A DNA stretch of 64,000 bases, from the NCBI RefSeq assembly GCF_019320115.1, contig NC_089591.1, positions 24,654,502 through 24,718,501 of the forward strand. Direction: 5' to 3'. The DNA is from Miscanthus floridulus. Its lineage: Eukaryota; Streptophyta; Magnoliopsida; Poales; Poaceae. Position 1 is the stretch's first letter. Each line of letters begins with the position of its first letter. Shown in pieces: positions 40,611 through 54,325 of the stretch. Position numbers and translations under genes: made by a program. Below the pieces are notes generated by a model. The model did not search any database and was not told where the DNA came from. It saw nothing but the letters and a program-made list of their open reading frames with translations.

Positions 40611-43600
40611 ATGGTGGTTCACAACAACAACGTCATCCTTATGATATATTATGAAGATCTACCTGATGGAGATAAAGATGTCATCGACAAAGCTACAAAA
40701 GAGTTTCAGAGCAAATGTTTGTTGTCCTACACCAAAACACGTGACAACACAATTGTTCAAAAATTTCCACTACCAAGAGTTCTATTACATGGGCAGACAG
40801 ATACAACTCAAGCTAAAGATAGGCATTTCTTTATGAAAGTTGTAGATAAATCTGCTCATGATGCCATATCAAGCCATAATGAAGCTTTCTTAGACACATT
40901 CCACAACGCCATGAGAGAAGTAATTCATGGGTTTCTAGTTGGTCAAGTTGGGTCAGCTTATTACAACATTCTAGATCCATCAACCCAAGGGACTAATCAA
41001 GTCAGCACCAGCCATCAAGAAGCAGCACCAGCTGATAATGGTGATATCCAGGCAGTTTAGGGTTCATCTGAACAAGCTTGAGGAACTACTAGGAATCAAA
41101 TACAGTATAATCCTGGACCATCAGTACAACATGTGCAACAACCGGTAGGGCAAGGTTAGACCTAGGCAATCAATTTTGGCACATCAAGCCACATACCATC
41201 GTTGGCTCAAAAAATAGCACCCTCAATTCAAAAGGATCCATAGAGATATAGATCCTTATGTCTATAATCAGAGACTTCAAGCAGCAAACCAGCAAAGGAC
41301 CTAGCCAATAGAGATTCAATAAGGGTATCACTATCGCATAGATTATAACACCCTTCACATGATTCCAAATCTAGGGTACCAAGGCACATGGGATTTCAAT
41401 CCATAGATGGGTCAGTAGGTGCAAAGAAATCCAAATTCAAATGTTGATGAGTTGTTGCTGAGGGTGACTGAGATGATGAAGAATCAGTTCGGTCTAAAGC
41501 CAAAAGGGCTGACCTTCTTGTATAAATGCCCATATCTAGAATGGTATGATTTGGTCGCTCTTCCCACCAATTATAGGCTCCTAGAGTTCGCTAAGTTCAC
41601 TGGCCAAGACAGTACAAGCACGATAGAACATGTCAGTCAGTATCTTACATAATTGGGCGAAGCATCAGTTGAGGATGCCCATCAAGTTCATTTCTTCTCC
41701 TTGTCCCTATTAGGGCCAGCCTTCACTTGGTTTTCATCACTACCAGTCAATTCCATTGCCAATTGGGCTGACCTATGGAAGAAGTTTCATACATATTTTT
41801 GCACTAGGACTGGAGAAAAGAAGATTACCAATCTGACAACTATAAGGTAGAAGACTAATGAATCAGGCACTAAGTTTCTTCAAAGGTTCCGAGAGACTAG
41901 GAACTTGTGCTTCTCCTTAAACTTGGCTGATGATCAACTAGCCGCTTTAGCCATTCAAGGAATGTTGCCAATGTGGAAAGAGAAACTACTGGGATAATAA
42001 TTTGATAACTTAGGTCAATTGGCTCAATGAGTGGCAACGCTCAATAGCTAGTTCTAGAGTATGCGCAGAGATACCCGATTTCAGAAGAGTACCATAGTAG
42101 CCGAAGCTTATGATCCATACTTAGTCGATGATGACTATGAAGATGAAGAAGAAGAGGTTGCTATGGCTGAATGAAATTGGGGCAAGAAAACAGTAATGGT
42201 GCCAAATCCTTGGGGAAGAGGAGTCGAGGAGAGCTATGACTTTGATGTCACCAAATCAGACAAGCTCTTCGATTTCTTGCTTGAGAAGGGGCAGATCAAG
42301 TTGGCCGATGGTCATGTTATGTTGCCCCTTGATCAGTTGAAGAATAAGAAGTTCTACAAGTTCCATAACACTACCTCTCATTCCACTAATGAATGTAGAA
42401 TCTTTCGGCAACATATACAGAAGGCTATTCAGCAAGGAAGGCTCAAATTTGACATACCTTGGAAAATGAAAGTTGATGATAATCCTTTTCTAGGAGATCA
42501 AAACATGGTTGATGCTAGACTAATCAAAGGAAAAACTAAGGTCCTAACATTGACCAAATCAAGAGAAGCTAGAGCAGTCGATCCCGAGATGCAAATATCG
42601 GTTGATGAGTACAGAGAGATTAGAAGGCATCATGATAAGCAAAAGAGCCAATATGAGCAGGGAGGAACGTCAGGGGCGACAAGGCCACGAGTTATATCTC
42701 GGATTCTATTGAATAAGTGGCAGCGACAGAAGAAAAATGATTATCAACGTCGTTAAAGGATCAAGAATACCAATGTCAACTAGAAAAAGAGAGGTATGAA
42801 AGGAAACAAGCCAAATCACATTGGAATTGTCCTTTCTTCAGATATTGCTAGAATAAAGGTTTGAAGTTGCTGACCAGACATGACTGTCCAGAATGCAACA
42901 ATCAATATTGGGAGTTTAGACAATCTCAAACCAACCGCTGGTCTATCCATGCTCAAGATGCATATCATCATAATAACATGGATCTACGCTTAAAAAATAA
43001 AAGTGTTCATGATCGGCTTGGAAAATGAGTTGTTGACCAAAACTGGGATGATTATGAAGAAGAAGGTAATGAAAGAGAATATGTTTGGCATGAAGGCCAA
43101 TGGTGTCCTAGAGGTTTGATAAGAAGCTAGAAGAGAAAGGTGCAATGCCTAAGGAAGAAAGAGTTGAAACAGGTTTAGGCATCCGATAAACCTCAAGTAT
43201 GGCGTACTAAGCAAACAGCCAATAGAAAGCAATCATCGGCTAATATCCAAATGGCTTTTCTGTTGCCATCAGAATTTAGAGCTCTGATAGATCAAGAAGT
43301 TTTTTTAGATTTTGATGGATTGGAGTATGAGGAGATAGTTGCCAAGTTGACGGTTGTACAACAAGCAATATTTGATAAACCAGCTAAGCATTAGCACTTA
43401 AAGGCTTTATATATGAAATGTTTTGTTGATGGGAAGCCAATGAACAAGATGTTAGTGGACAGAGGTGCTTCTGTCAATCTTATGCTTTACACCACTTTTT
43501 GTAAACTTGGCAAAGGACCAGAAGATCTAATGGAGACTGACATGATGCTTAAGGATTTTAGAGGTAATGCATCTAAGACCCGGGGGCAATAAACGTTGAA

Positions 43601-43815
43601 TTGACAATTGAAAGTAAGACTTTGCTCACCACATTCTTCGTCATCGATGGAAAAGGATCGTATAGTTTGGTCCTTGGTCATGATTGGATTCATGCAAACT
43701 ATTGTGTACCATCAACCATGCATCAGTGTTTGAGTCAATGGCATGGAGATGATATCGAGCTAGTTCATACTAATGAATCTGTGAGCATCGCAACAGCTGA
43801 TCTAGTCTTCTAGGA
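40611..43815 (+). pseudogene. gag-protease, interior copy 1
   Basis: ATG 40611 starts MVVHNNNVILMIYYEDLPDG. Later blocks: LPTNYRLLEFAKFTGQDS, FFSLSLLGPAFTWFSSLPVN (gag capsid), FDVTKSDKLFDFLLEKGQIK, KFHNTTSHSTNECRIFRQHI (a zinc-binding-like segment whose first Cys is Tyr here), VDRGASVNLM (protease active site, normally VDGGAS) and SYSLVLGHDWIHANYCVPST. Many stops, commonly TAG for Gln, for example two in the NS-F-SM stretch near 42049-42058. Confidence 0.75.
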
Positions 43816-44715
43816 ATTAGGAGATTTTGAATGCTTTTCTGGCAAGTTATGGGAAGGAGGCTTCATTAAAATTAGTAATGAAAGCCAACAGCCGATGCAA
43901 GCAATAAACTCTAAGAGTTTGTTTTAGTAAAAAGTCACAGCTTCACGTCGGCCATTGGATTAAGAAAAAAATAAGCATTAGTCCTAGAGATGGGTTTAGG
44001 CCGACGTATGTGAATGCTAAGTTGAATCGTAAGTGTGATTCAGAGTTGACAGGTTGCTTAAAGGAATTCTGTTTTGCTTAATGGGATGCTTGACCTAAGT
44101 TGATCAATCATTTAACCTTTGGTATGAAAAGTTCTACGACAAAATATTTAAAGGGATGTTATCCTAGCATTTGATCAACATTGATAGTTGATTCATTTGG
44201 TCGTCGGCTCTAATAGCCGGTACTAGAAAGGTATCACCTCTAGTTCAAGAAATGAAGAAAACTTAAAAGACATGAAAGCCAATACGATATGTATCGCCTC
44301 TAGAGCAAAGAATAAAAACAAAAACAGTCATACACAAGGCCATTGCACTGAGACACATTCATGAAAGAACATGAGTCTTTGTTCATTGGTTCTCTCTAAG
44401 TATAATCTAATCAAAGACTTTGTTCACCACATCCTACGTGGATGTGATTGCCACAATGGCCTCCGCCGCTATGATGAATTCTTCTATCAAGTCCTCATGT
44501 TCCTCAGGACCATCACCCATTGGAAAATCGGTCTCCATGGCGTGGAGCTCGTACCCTATCTGAACTTGTGCCGCAGTCAGTGCCACCAATGCACCATGAC
44601 CAACACTGTGGAGGGCAATCTCCTGAATGTGGGCTAGGATGTCTTGGAGACAAGCGTCAATGAGGGAACCCTGAGCATTGACGGTGTTCGTAGCACGAAG
44701 GCAAAAATTCTATGT
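43816..44715 (+). other. 3' spacer of interior copy 1
   Basis: AT-rich sequence with GTATCGCCTCTAG repeats (for example near 44233 and 44292) and no protease or RT. The segment 44371-44560 matches 48500-48690 of copy 2. An antisense frame may run through it, but nothing recognisable is encoded. Confidence 0.5.
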
Positions 44716-47700
44716 CGACACACATTTCTGGCACACTCGGTGGGACCCCACAATCGTCATGGCGGCTCACAACAATGACAACATCCTTATGGTACACTAT
44801 GAAGACCTACCTAATGAGGATAAGGATACCATTGGCAAGGCTACAAAAGAATTTTAGAAAAAGTGTTTGTTGTCCTACACTAAAACACGTGACAACACAA
44901 TTATTCAGAAATTTCCACTACCAAGAGTTCTACTACATGGGCAGACAAATACAGTTGAAGCTAAAGATAGGTGTTCCTTTACAAAAGCCATAGACAAATC
45001 TGTTCATGATGCCATATCAAGCCACAATGAAGCTTTTGTTGACGCATTTCACAATGCCATGAAAGAGGCGATTCATGGGATTCCAGTTGGTCTGGTTGGA
45101 TCGACTTGTTACAACATTCTAGATCCATTGACTCAAGGGACTAATCAAGTCGGTACCAGCCACCAAGAAGCAGTACCAGCTAGTAATGGTGATGTCCAGA
45201 CACTTCAAGGTTCATCTGAACAAACTCCAGGCACTGCTACGAATCAGGTACAGTACAATCCTATACTATCAATACAACATGTACAATAGTTGATGGGGCA
45301 AAGTCATAACTAGATGATCAATTTTGGCACATCAGGCCACATACCGTCGTTGGCTCAAAAAATAGCACCATCAATTCAAAAGATCCATAGAGATATAGAT
45401 CCTTATGTCTATAATCAGAGACTACAAGCAGCAAGCTAGCAAAGGTCCCAATAGATTGAGATTCCACAAGGCTATCACTATGGCACGGATTATAACACCC
45501 TCCACATGATGCTAAATCCAGGATATCAAGGCATGTAAGATTTCAATCCACAGATGGGTTAGCAAGTACCAAGAAATCCAAATCCACAAGCTGATGAGTT
45601 GCTGCTAAAGGTAACCGAGATGATGAAGAATCAGTTTGGTCTGAAACTAAAAGGGCTGACCTTTTCATACAAACATCCATATCCAGAATGGTATGATTTG
45701 GTCGCTCTTCCTACAAATTACAGGCTCCCAGAGTTCACCAAGTTCACTGGTCAAGATAGTACAAGCACAATAGAACATGTCAGTCGGTATCTTACACAAT
45801 TGGGTGAAGCATTAGTTGAGGATGCCCATCGGATTCATTTGTTCTCCTTATCCCTATCAGGGCTAGCCTTCACTTGGTTCTCGTCACTATCAGTCAACTC
45901 CATTGCCAATTGGGCTGACCTGGAGAAGAAGTTTCATACATATTTTTACACTGGGACTAGAGAAAAAAAGATCACCAATCTGATGACCATGAGATAGAGG
46001 ACTAATGAATCAGGCACTGAGTTTCTTCAGAGATTTCGAGAGAATAGGAATTTGTGCTTCTCATTGAGTTTGGCCGATGATCAGCTAGCTATTTTAGCTG
46101 TCCAAGAAATGCTGCCAATGTGGAAGGAAAAGCTGCTAGGACAAGAATTTGACAACTTGGGTCAATTGGCTCAACAAGTAGCAGTGGTCAATAGCCAATT
46201 CTAGAGTATGCACAGAGACACTCGATTCTAGAAGAATACCACCATAGCCGAAGCTTATGATCCATACTCAGCAGATGATGGCTATGAAGATGAAGAAGAG
46301 GAGGTTGCTGCAGCTGAATGGAATTAGAGCAAGAAGACAGTAATGGTGCCAAATCCATAGGGAAGAGGAGTCGAGGAGAGCTATGACTTTGATGTCACAA
46401 AATCAGACAAGCTCTTTGACTTTTTACTTGAGAAGGGCCAAATCAAATTGCTGGACAATCATGTTATGTTGCCCCCTGAACAGTTGAAGAATAAGAAGTT
46501 CTGCAAGTTCCATAATGCTATTTCTCATTCCACTAATGAGTGTAGAATTTTCTGGCAGCATATACAGAGGGTATTCAACAAGGGAGGCTCAAGTTCGATA
46601 CGCCTTAAAAGATGAAAGTTGATGATAATCCTTTCCCAGGAGATCAAAATATGGTTGATGTTGGGATATTCAAAGGAAAAACTAAGGTCCTAACATTGGC
46701 CAAATCAAGAAAAGATGGAACAGTCGATCCCAAGATGCAGATATTGGCTGATGAATACAGAGAGGTTAAAAAGCATCATGGTTAGCAGAAGAGCCGATAT
46801 GAGCAGGGGGAAACGTCAAAGGATGGAGCAACAAGGCCACGAGTCACATCTCGGATCCTGTTGAATAAGTGGCATTGGCAGAAGGAAAAAGATTATTAGC
46901 AATGGTTAGAGGATCAAGAATACCAGCGTCAACTAGAAAAAGAGAGGTATGAAAGGAAGCAAGCTGAATCGCACTGGAATTGTCCTTTCTTTAGATACTG
47001 CTGGAACGAAGGTTTGAAATTACCTACTAGACATGACTGTCTGGAATGTAGTAATCAATATTGGGAGTTTAGGCAATCTCAAATCAACTGCCAGTCTATC
47101 CATGCCCAGAATGCATATCATCATAATAACATGGATCAGCGCTTAAAAAATAAAAGTATTCATGATCGATTGGGAAAGAGAATTGTTGACCAAGACTGGG
47201 CTAATCATGAAGAAGGAAACAACCAGAGGGAACATGTTTGGCAGGAAGGCCAATGGTGCCCCGGACATTTAACAAGAAGCCAGAAGAGAAGAGTGTAATG
47301 CCTAAGGAATAAGGAGATGGAATAGGCGTAGCCATCCGATAAAACTCAAGTGTGGCATACCAAGCAAATAGCTGATAAGAAACAACCATCGGCTAATATC
47401 CAAATGGCTTTACTGTTGCCATCAGAATTCAGAGCTCCAGCGGATCAGGAAGTTTACTCAGACTTCGATGAATCAGAGTATGAAGAGATGGTTGCCAAGT
47501 TGACGGTTACACACCAAGCGATATTTGATAAGCCAGTCAAACATCAGCACTTGAAGGCTTTATACATGAAAGGTTTTGTTGATGGGAAGCCGATGAACAA
47601 AATGTTAGTGGATGGAGGTGCTTCTGTCAATCTTATGCCTTACACTACTTTTCGTAAGCTTAGCAAGGGACCAGGAGATTTGCTTGAGACTGACATGATG

Positions 47701-48035
47701 CTTAGAGACTTCAGAGGGAATACATCTAAGACCCCAGGGGACAATAAACGTCGAGTTAACAATCGGGAGTAAAACTCTGCTCACCATGTTCTTTGTCATC
47801 GATGGAAAAGGCTCATACAGTTTACTCCTCGGTCGTGACTAGATTCACGCAAACTGTTGCGTGCCATCAACCATGCATCAATGTTTGATTCAATGGCATG
47901 GGGATGATGTCGAGGTGGTTCACGCTGATGAGTCTGTGAGCATCGCAACAGCCGATCCAGTGTTTTGGGAATTAGGAGATTTCGAATGCCTTTTCGACAA
48001 AACATGGGAAGGAGGCTTCATCAGGATTAACAATG
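44716..48035 (+). pseudogene. gag-protease, interior copy 2
   Basis: ATG 44759 opens the same protein as copy 1 (YEDLPNEDKDTIGKATKEF). The capsid block LPTNYRLPEFTKFTGQDSTS, the KFHNAISHSTNECRIF segment (with Cys retained before Lys), VDGGASVNLMPYTTFRKLSK with the intact D-G-G active site, and PVQAIGSKSLF near the end are present. Copy 2 is better preserved than copy 1 but still has stops and frameshifts. Confidence 0.78.
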
Positions 48036-48698
48036 AAGGCCAATAGCCAGTTCAAGCAATCGGCTCTAAAAGTTTGTTTTAATCAATAATCGTGGCGTCG
48101 CATCGGCCATTGAGTTAAGAAAAAATAAACATTGAAGTATTGGAAATGGGTTTAGGCTAACGTAGGTGAATGCGATTTAGAGTTGATGGATTTCTTAAGA
48201 GAAGCTCTATTTCACATAATAGGATGCTTGACTTGGATTGGTCGATCATTTGATCCATGGAATGAAAAATGCATGAAGAGATGTTATTCTAACATCTGAA
48301 TTTGATAGCCGATTCGTTCTTGGCTCCAAAAGTCGGTACCAGGAGGGTATCGCCTCTAGTTCAAAAAGTAAAAATCTTCAAAAATAGTAAAAGCTGATAC
48401 GATATGTATCGCCTATAGAGCAAAAACAAAAAAGCAAAAATAGTCATACGCAAGGATGTCACACTGAAGCACAATCATAAAGGAACAGGAGTCTTCATTC
48501 ATTGGCTTATCCTAAATACAAACTAGTCAAAGACCTTGTTCACCACATGCTGAGCGGGTGTGATGTCCACGATGGCCTCTGCCACTACGGTGAAATCTTC
48601 TATCAGATCTTCATGTCCCTTAGGGCCATTGTCAGTCGGGAAGCCAACCTCCATGGTGTGGAGATCATGCCCGGTTTGGACCTATTCTGCAGCTAAGC
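48036..48698 (+). other. 3' spacer of interior copy 2, cut by the Tekay element
   Basis: Parallels 43816-44560 with CGCCTCTAG and GATACGATATGTATCGCC repeats. It ends at TAAGC (48694-48698), the likely left target-site duplicate of the Tekay insertion; the right copy would be beyond the window. Confidence 0.5.
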
Positions 48699-51600
48699 TA
48701 TCACAGAACCGACCAATTTATAAGAGTACAAGTACAATGGCAGCCCGCAAGCGGTCGCACTGTCATACTTGAACCCATATAAACCCAGTAGTCCGTCGAG
48801 TACCCCGGCGGGTCTTGAGAAACGATTTACAACAACCAAGATCGTACATGATTCAATATACATGTCACATATTACATAAAGTTCATAGATACATTTCCAT
48901 CATCAGAGTATGAAACAAAGTTATTACAAACCGAGTTTGATAGATAAAAGCGGAAGCAAATTAAGTTTGAAAGTAAAGTTTCCAATATAGTTTAATACAG
49001 TGCCGAAATATGATCACAGTCCACAAAAGCAAGTAGAGGGATTAATAAAGAAGCCTGCCCAAGGCTTACTCCTCATCCACAGCGGGATAGAAGCAACTCT
49101 TGCAATAACCATATACACAGTGCCATCTGCAACAATGAGAAATAAAACCCTGAGTACGAGAAGGTACTCAGCTAGACTTACCCGTCATAAACTAGAAATA
49201 AAATGACTCCAAGGATCATGCAAGGCTGTATAAGTGGAGATAGTTTGACAACATTTTGCATCAAAGCGATTAACTTAGTTATACAATTATGATTCCATTA
49301 TCAAGTTAATTATAACTATCCATCTCTAAACTAGCAGCTAACCTATGCCAAACATGTGGTATATCATTTTAGAAGCATACAATAGTAACCATATCCGTTA
49401 TTGCAATTCCATATTCATTTGAACCATCATGTTCCATAACACAGTTACTATGATATTGGGGCTAGCCAAGTTTCTCACTATCCGAGAGAGATGACGATTC
49501 AAATCGATTTCAACCAGCTATGAATTTATTCCTAACACAAACCCAGGTAGATCAGATCATTAGTTGCCTTAGGTCACCTTTGGTACAACTCAGGTCCACA
49601 TTTTGCGGGTTCGTACCGCGCCGCACAGTCGGGGACACCAAATGCTAGGACATTTAGGCCTAGCCTTCCCTTAGGCTCAGTTTGGCTCCCTGCAAGGAGC
49701 GCACAATAGAATGGGGCCTGCCCTGAGTTGAGCTACTCGGCTTCGCGATCGAAACGAGTTATCCGGCTAGCTAAGTGATAGGCATGCGTTCAATCTTGTT
49801 AGAAGTGCCAACAATGGTATGGTCCTTAACCGACACAGACGGAATCACATGAGTCAACCTACACATAGACTCCATCCGGCCTCAATTTACATCACCCCAT
49901 GGTTCTGTTCCACGATAGCAAATATAGCCAACCGTGCTCCGGTATCCACCTATATCTCGCAGGTGACAGAAAATCACCTGACTTCTACCGATCTAAGCAT
50001 GGCTAAGCATATATTCGATCCTAGACCTACACAGGGTTAACGGTGTATATATCTAGATAAGGAATTTATATGCATCAAGTGGTTCCATTCAATTCTTATA
50101 ACCTAATGCATCAATCATAAGGACTTAAGTAATCATTTGTAAAATACTGGGCGACTTAGAATGCTCCGGGGCTTGCCTTTCAGAAAGGAAGTGGGGCGGT
50201 GATCAGGACACTCCGGAAAATCTTCTGGGTTCTGCTCCTTGCCTTCGGAAGCTGCGGCTTGAGGATTCTCCTGCTGGTCCCCTTCCTCTACTTCGTCGAA
50301 CTCCAGCAACGTTATTTCTTCCTCCGATCCTAGATGCATGAATATGGCATAAGGTATTGCGAATGCGTATATGTTGACAAGTATAGTTGCATGATCGGTG
50401 ATGAATGCACTCTTGTAAGTATTCTTAACAGCATGTTGTTTAAGGAATAACAAGTGTATCATGTTTTACTGAGTATGTGCATATCTCTTCTTGATTATTT
50501 AATTAACTACTTCAATAATGCATCTACTATATCACCAAACAGCAGCTACTCATTCTACCCATAACTGAAGTTCTACTTATCCAAATGCTATAATCTTGGA
50601 CTTTATGGAAATCTTATAAAATTGTCTACAACTCTTATTTAATCACCAAAAGCTAATTCACAATTTATCTTAACCAAAACAGACAAGCCATCCAGTGTTG
50701 TCCAGAAATTTCCAGAGAGCAAGCAATTCGGAAATACTAACTTTGAACAGCCATAACTCCCAAACCCTTTGGCCTATGGTCATGAAGAAGTTTTCTATAA
50801 CTTTGTTATTAACCATTTTTACAGCAAACACCATTTTTACCATGCAACATACCTAATCACAGAATATGTCCGAAAACCCTCCCAACTTGAATTATAAAGC
50901 AACAATACTTTTACTTCATGTAAGTATTCAAATTTTGACAACACACAGTCTACCAACAGTTCAAGCATACCAAATACACTCAAGAAAACATAATGATAAA
51001 GCCCAAACTATTTATTTAAATGCCTTTATTATTTTATTTAGATACTTAGGTTAAATAATAAACATATACTAAATGTGTATCATAAATTCTAAAAAATTTA
51101 CACTACCTTACTAATACTACCAAATGACTACTGTAAAAGTTTCATGCCATTTTACCAAGCAGAACATTCTATACAAAAATGACAAGGCAAAAAGGCTTAA
51201 AATAGCATAATTAGAAAACCCTAGTAAAAAGTGTCAAGCAACAGATGTTATATTTTTCTTAGCATCCATATGGTACTAGGATAACCTCCAACAAATTTTA
51301 TGAATAATGGATTCATAAATAATTTATAAAAATTCGTACAAGGATTACCTAATTATAAAAGAAAAAATCTATAACTATAAATCTGTACATGCACTGACCC
51401 TAAAATTTTTACCAGAACTCACACATGCCTAGAATAGCTTACCACAAAAACTTCATAATTTTTGGAGCACAGGAACTCTAGATATAGAATAAACAAGTTT
51501 ACATACATTCAAAAACTCATTTCAAGTTTCAATTTAAATCCTCCAAAAATTCTACTACAAGGGTCAAGTTTATATTTTTCCTAAATACTACACTTCCTAA

Positions 51601-53427
51601 GGAACACTACAAAATTTATTTTGCAATTTTTGAATCTACATAGCTCAACTTATCAAATTTTCAAAGATTGCACTAAATCTGTAAACAAATGACCTATCTC
51701 TTGAAACTGTGCTGCTGACAGCCGGGCCCCACGCGCCAGTTGGACCCGCATGTCAGCGACGTGAAAATAGGGGAGATGTTCAGGATGGCGCTACCTTGGC
51801 CACCGTGACCTCCTTGACCTAGAGCTCCCGACTAGGTAACTAGGTGGATGGATAACCGACGCGAAAGATGGCGGCGACGACCATGGCGGCTCAGCGGAGC
51901 TGGACGGTGGTGCTACGCCGGTGGTGGCCATGGCGACGCAATCTAAAGCATAGATGAGCATCTTCTAACCAAGATGAACCTAATGCACATGATAGCACCA
52001 AGAATGGTGGACAGAAAAGGTGTGGCCATGACGACGGGCTCAATGGTGGAGCGGATGACGGCGACACGCCGGAGCCAGCCGAGGCGGTGTCATCTAAGGT
52101 TTGGCCTAGGCCCTACCGACTATGGGGATGCTCACATACTCATGGTCATGGCACATGATGGACTGAGGCATCTCGGCCATGATGAGCTCATGCTCCAGGG
52201 AGGTGCCCGTGACGGCGGCGGCAACAGAGACAGCCAAAGGGCCCTTACCTTGGCTCAAATGCAACCGCGAAGGGGTCAAGGGGTCAGGGCGAAGCACGGC
52301 GCATCTATGGTTGCAAGCAATGGCACGATGGTTGGTCAGTAATGGAGCTACACAGTGGCGATGGGCTTGGCAGTAATGGCAGAGGCTTGGCGTTGGCTCT
52401 CGCATGCTTGAATGAAGCTACCGGGCTTGGACGAAGGCAGATAAGGAGGTAGGGAGGTGCATGGCGTCGATGTGCCCGTGATGGCCTAACATGAGGAGGT
52501 AGTGCTGGCGTGCTACCACCAGATGGCGCATGTGGCCTGGGCTCTATTGGCCACCATGGCGTGAGCTCAGCCGCCATTAGAGTCCTGCGATGGTGATTGA
52601 CAGCGTGTTTTGGTGGTGTTAGTTTGCTTAAACCGTGAAGTATCAGTGCATACTATCTAAACCAAAATTGTAGCTCTAAGTACCAGCTACACTTTCTCTT
52701 CAAGAATCATGTGCTAACTTGCAACCAAAACCAAGTTAAATCCTCCTAAAGTTCAGCTCGTCAGACTGTCTAACATCCAGACTTTGAAAAAAATTTCTAA
52801 GTGTAGTAAACAGTGCATTAGTGATTTTTGTGAGCCCAAATCAAGCATGTTAGGACCTAAACCAGTCAATGACCAAAAAATAAAAGTTGTTCCTCTTGCC
52901 AAACACTACAACTTTGATTTAGTGACCACCTCCATGCAAGGTCTCTAGCACATAGTTCAAACTTGGTCAAACATGCTACATTCAAATGATGGTATACATT
53001 CAAACTAGGACTTAGTGACCAAATTGCCCTTAACCATGAATACCAAAGTTGTTCATAATGATACTCTAAACATGTTTAAGCTAATTACAAGGTCACACCA
53101 TCATTTCATGCATTGGTCACACATAGGGCTATCTAGGTCAACACATGTAACATTACTTAAGTGCTTGATCATGAAAGGTGACCTTCATGAACAATGTTCC
53201 ATTTGCTAACCTAAGTGTTGCTAACATGTTTTTGTGACTCATATCAACCAATTACATGTATACACTCATGATCATAAGCATATATACCAGGAAACATGAA
53301 ATAACAAGCATTGTTGCATATGTTTCAATCAAATGTTTCAAGTGTAAATGCTTATATATGAATGCTTGATGCTCATGCTCATGCTATGCAAGTCAAATTG
53401 TGCAAGGCTAACACCTAGGGTGTTATA
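48699..53427 (-). repeat. 3' LTR of Tekay element (4729 bp)
   Basis: On the minus strand it begins TATAACACCCTAGGTG at 53427 and ends TTCTGTGATA at 48699. Both termini show a transition from TG...CA. It lies directly after the polypurine tract. It contains a GC-rich part (about 51750-52570), an AT-rich part and an open frame at 50462-50133. Nothing else coding is recognised despite the length. Confidence 0.85.
50133..50462 (-). CDS. Small reading frame within the Tekay 3' LTR
   Basis: 109 codons from ATG 50462, element-sense. It includes NIYAFAIPYAIFMHLGSEEE, ITLLEFDEVEEGDQQENPQ and PECPDHRPTSFLKGKPRSI. The same frame is open in the other LTR (61727-61398), and the second half is recognisable in the solo LTR at 36054. 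An acidic middle and basic end are evident; no known domain. Whether it is translated is unknown. Confidence 0.45.
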   Translation of the reverse strand: MIHLLFLKQHAVKNTYKSAFITDHATILVNIYAFAIPYAIFMHLGSEEEITLLEFDEVEEGDQQENPQAAASEGKEQNPEDFPECPDHRPTSFLKGKPRSILSRPVFYK

Positions 53428-53445
53428 ACCCCTCCCCCTTATAAA
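53428..53445 (-). other. Polypurine tract of Tekay element
   Basis: Minus-strand TTATAAGGGGGAGGGGT lies immediately before the 3' LTR start, the position and composition of a plus-strand primer. Confidence 0.85.
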
Positions 53446-53518
53446 AATCTCATCCTGAGATTTGCAAGACCTACCATTCTTAGAAAAAGGCGGGATAAAC
53501 CTCTCATAAATAATCCTC

Positions 53519-54325
53519 TCATTCCCACGTAGCATCTTGTTCACTGTGATTGTTCCACACCACCTTATAGAACTTAATGATCTTACTTCGTGTTACTCTT
53601 TCCATCTCTTCTAACACTCGGATTGGCTTTTCTTCATAGGTCAAATCCGATTGAAGGTATACATTGGTGGGTGCAATAGCTTCTTCAGGTACACGAAGAC
53701 ATTTCTTCAACTGAGAAACATGGAAGACATCAAATATTGCACTCATCTCTGGTGGAAGTTGTAACTTATAAGCAACATTCCCCTTTCGTTCCAGAATCTT
53801 GTATGGCCCTACATATCTAGGCAAAAACTTCTTTTTCATTCCAAATCTCTTCACCCCTTTTATGGGTGATACCTTCAAGTATACATAGTCACCCACTTCA
53901 AAAGTCAGTGGTCTTCTTCTTTTATCAGCATAACTCTTTTGTCTCGATTGAGCTGCCTTCATATGCTATTGGATAACACGCACTTGCTCTTTAGCTTCAT
54001 TAACAAAGTCAATACCAAAGTATCTCCTCTTACCGGGCTCAATCCAATTCAATGGAGTTCTACATTTTTTGCCGTACAAAGCTTCAAATGGAGCCATCTT
54101 GATACTTGCTTGATAACTGTTGTTATAGGAGAATTCAGCTAAAGGTACCCATTTCTCCCATGAACCTTTGGAAGATATAACACAAGCTCTTAGCAAATCT
54201 TCCAAGATTTGGTTCACTCACTCCGTCTGTCTAGAAGTCTATGGATGGTATGCCAAACTTCTGATTAGCTTAGTTCCCAAAGCCTGGTGTAAGTGTTCCT
54301 AGAAATAAGCTATGAACTGTGGTCC
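53519..54325 (-). pseudogene. Tekay integrase C-terminal half and chromodomain
   Basis: NQILEDLLRACVISSKGSWE, PLAEFSYNNSYQASIKMAPF and EALYGKKCRTPLNWIEPG end the catalytic core; KFLPRYVGPYKILERKGNVA is the GPY/F module; EKPIRVLEEMERVTRSKII and FYKVVWNNHSEQDATWE form the chromodomain. One TAG at 53963-53965 precedes HMKAAQSRQKSYADKRRR. Catalytic Glu is in the DRQSE segment near 54225, followed by a stop. Confidence 0.87.

Larger units (their letters stand above)
38833..48698 (+). mobile_element. Gag-protease Ty3/gypsy element (Tat-like) with a tandemly duplicated interior
   Basis: A left LTR (about 38833-40574) and primer site are followed by two copies of the same gag-protease interior, starting at about 40568 and 44716. 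The period is 4148 bp, measured independently at the primer site and at the gag ATG. No LTR separates the copies. Neither copy shows RT, RNase H or integrase, so the element is non-autonomous. The second copy is cut at 48698 by the Tekay element; its remainder and 3' LTR would lie right of the window. Confidence 0.78.

Noticed and set aside
51974..52577. Open frames in the GC-rich part of the Tekay LTR as genes
   Set aside because: Frames on both strands differ in length between the two LTRs and contain no motif; GC-rich sequence makes stops rare.
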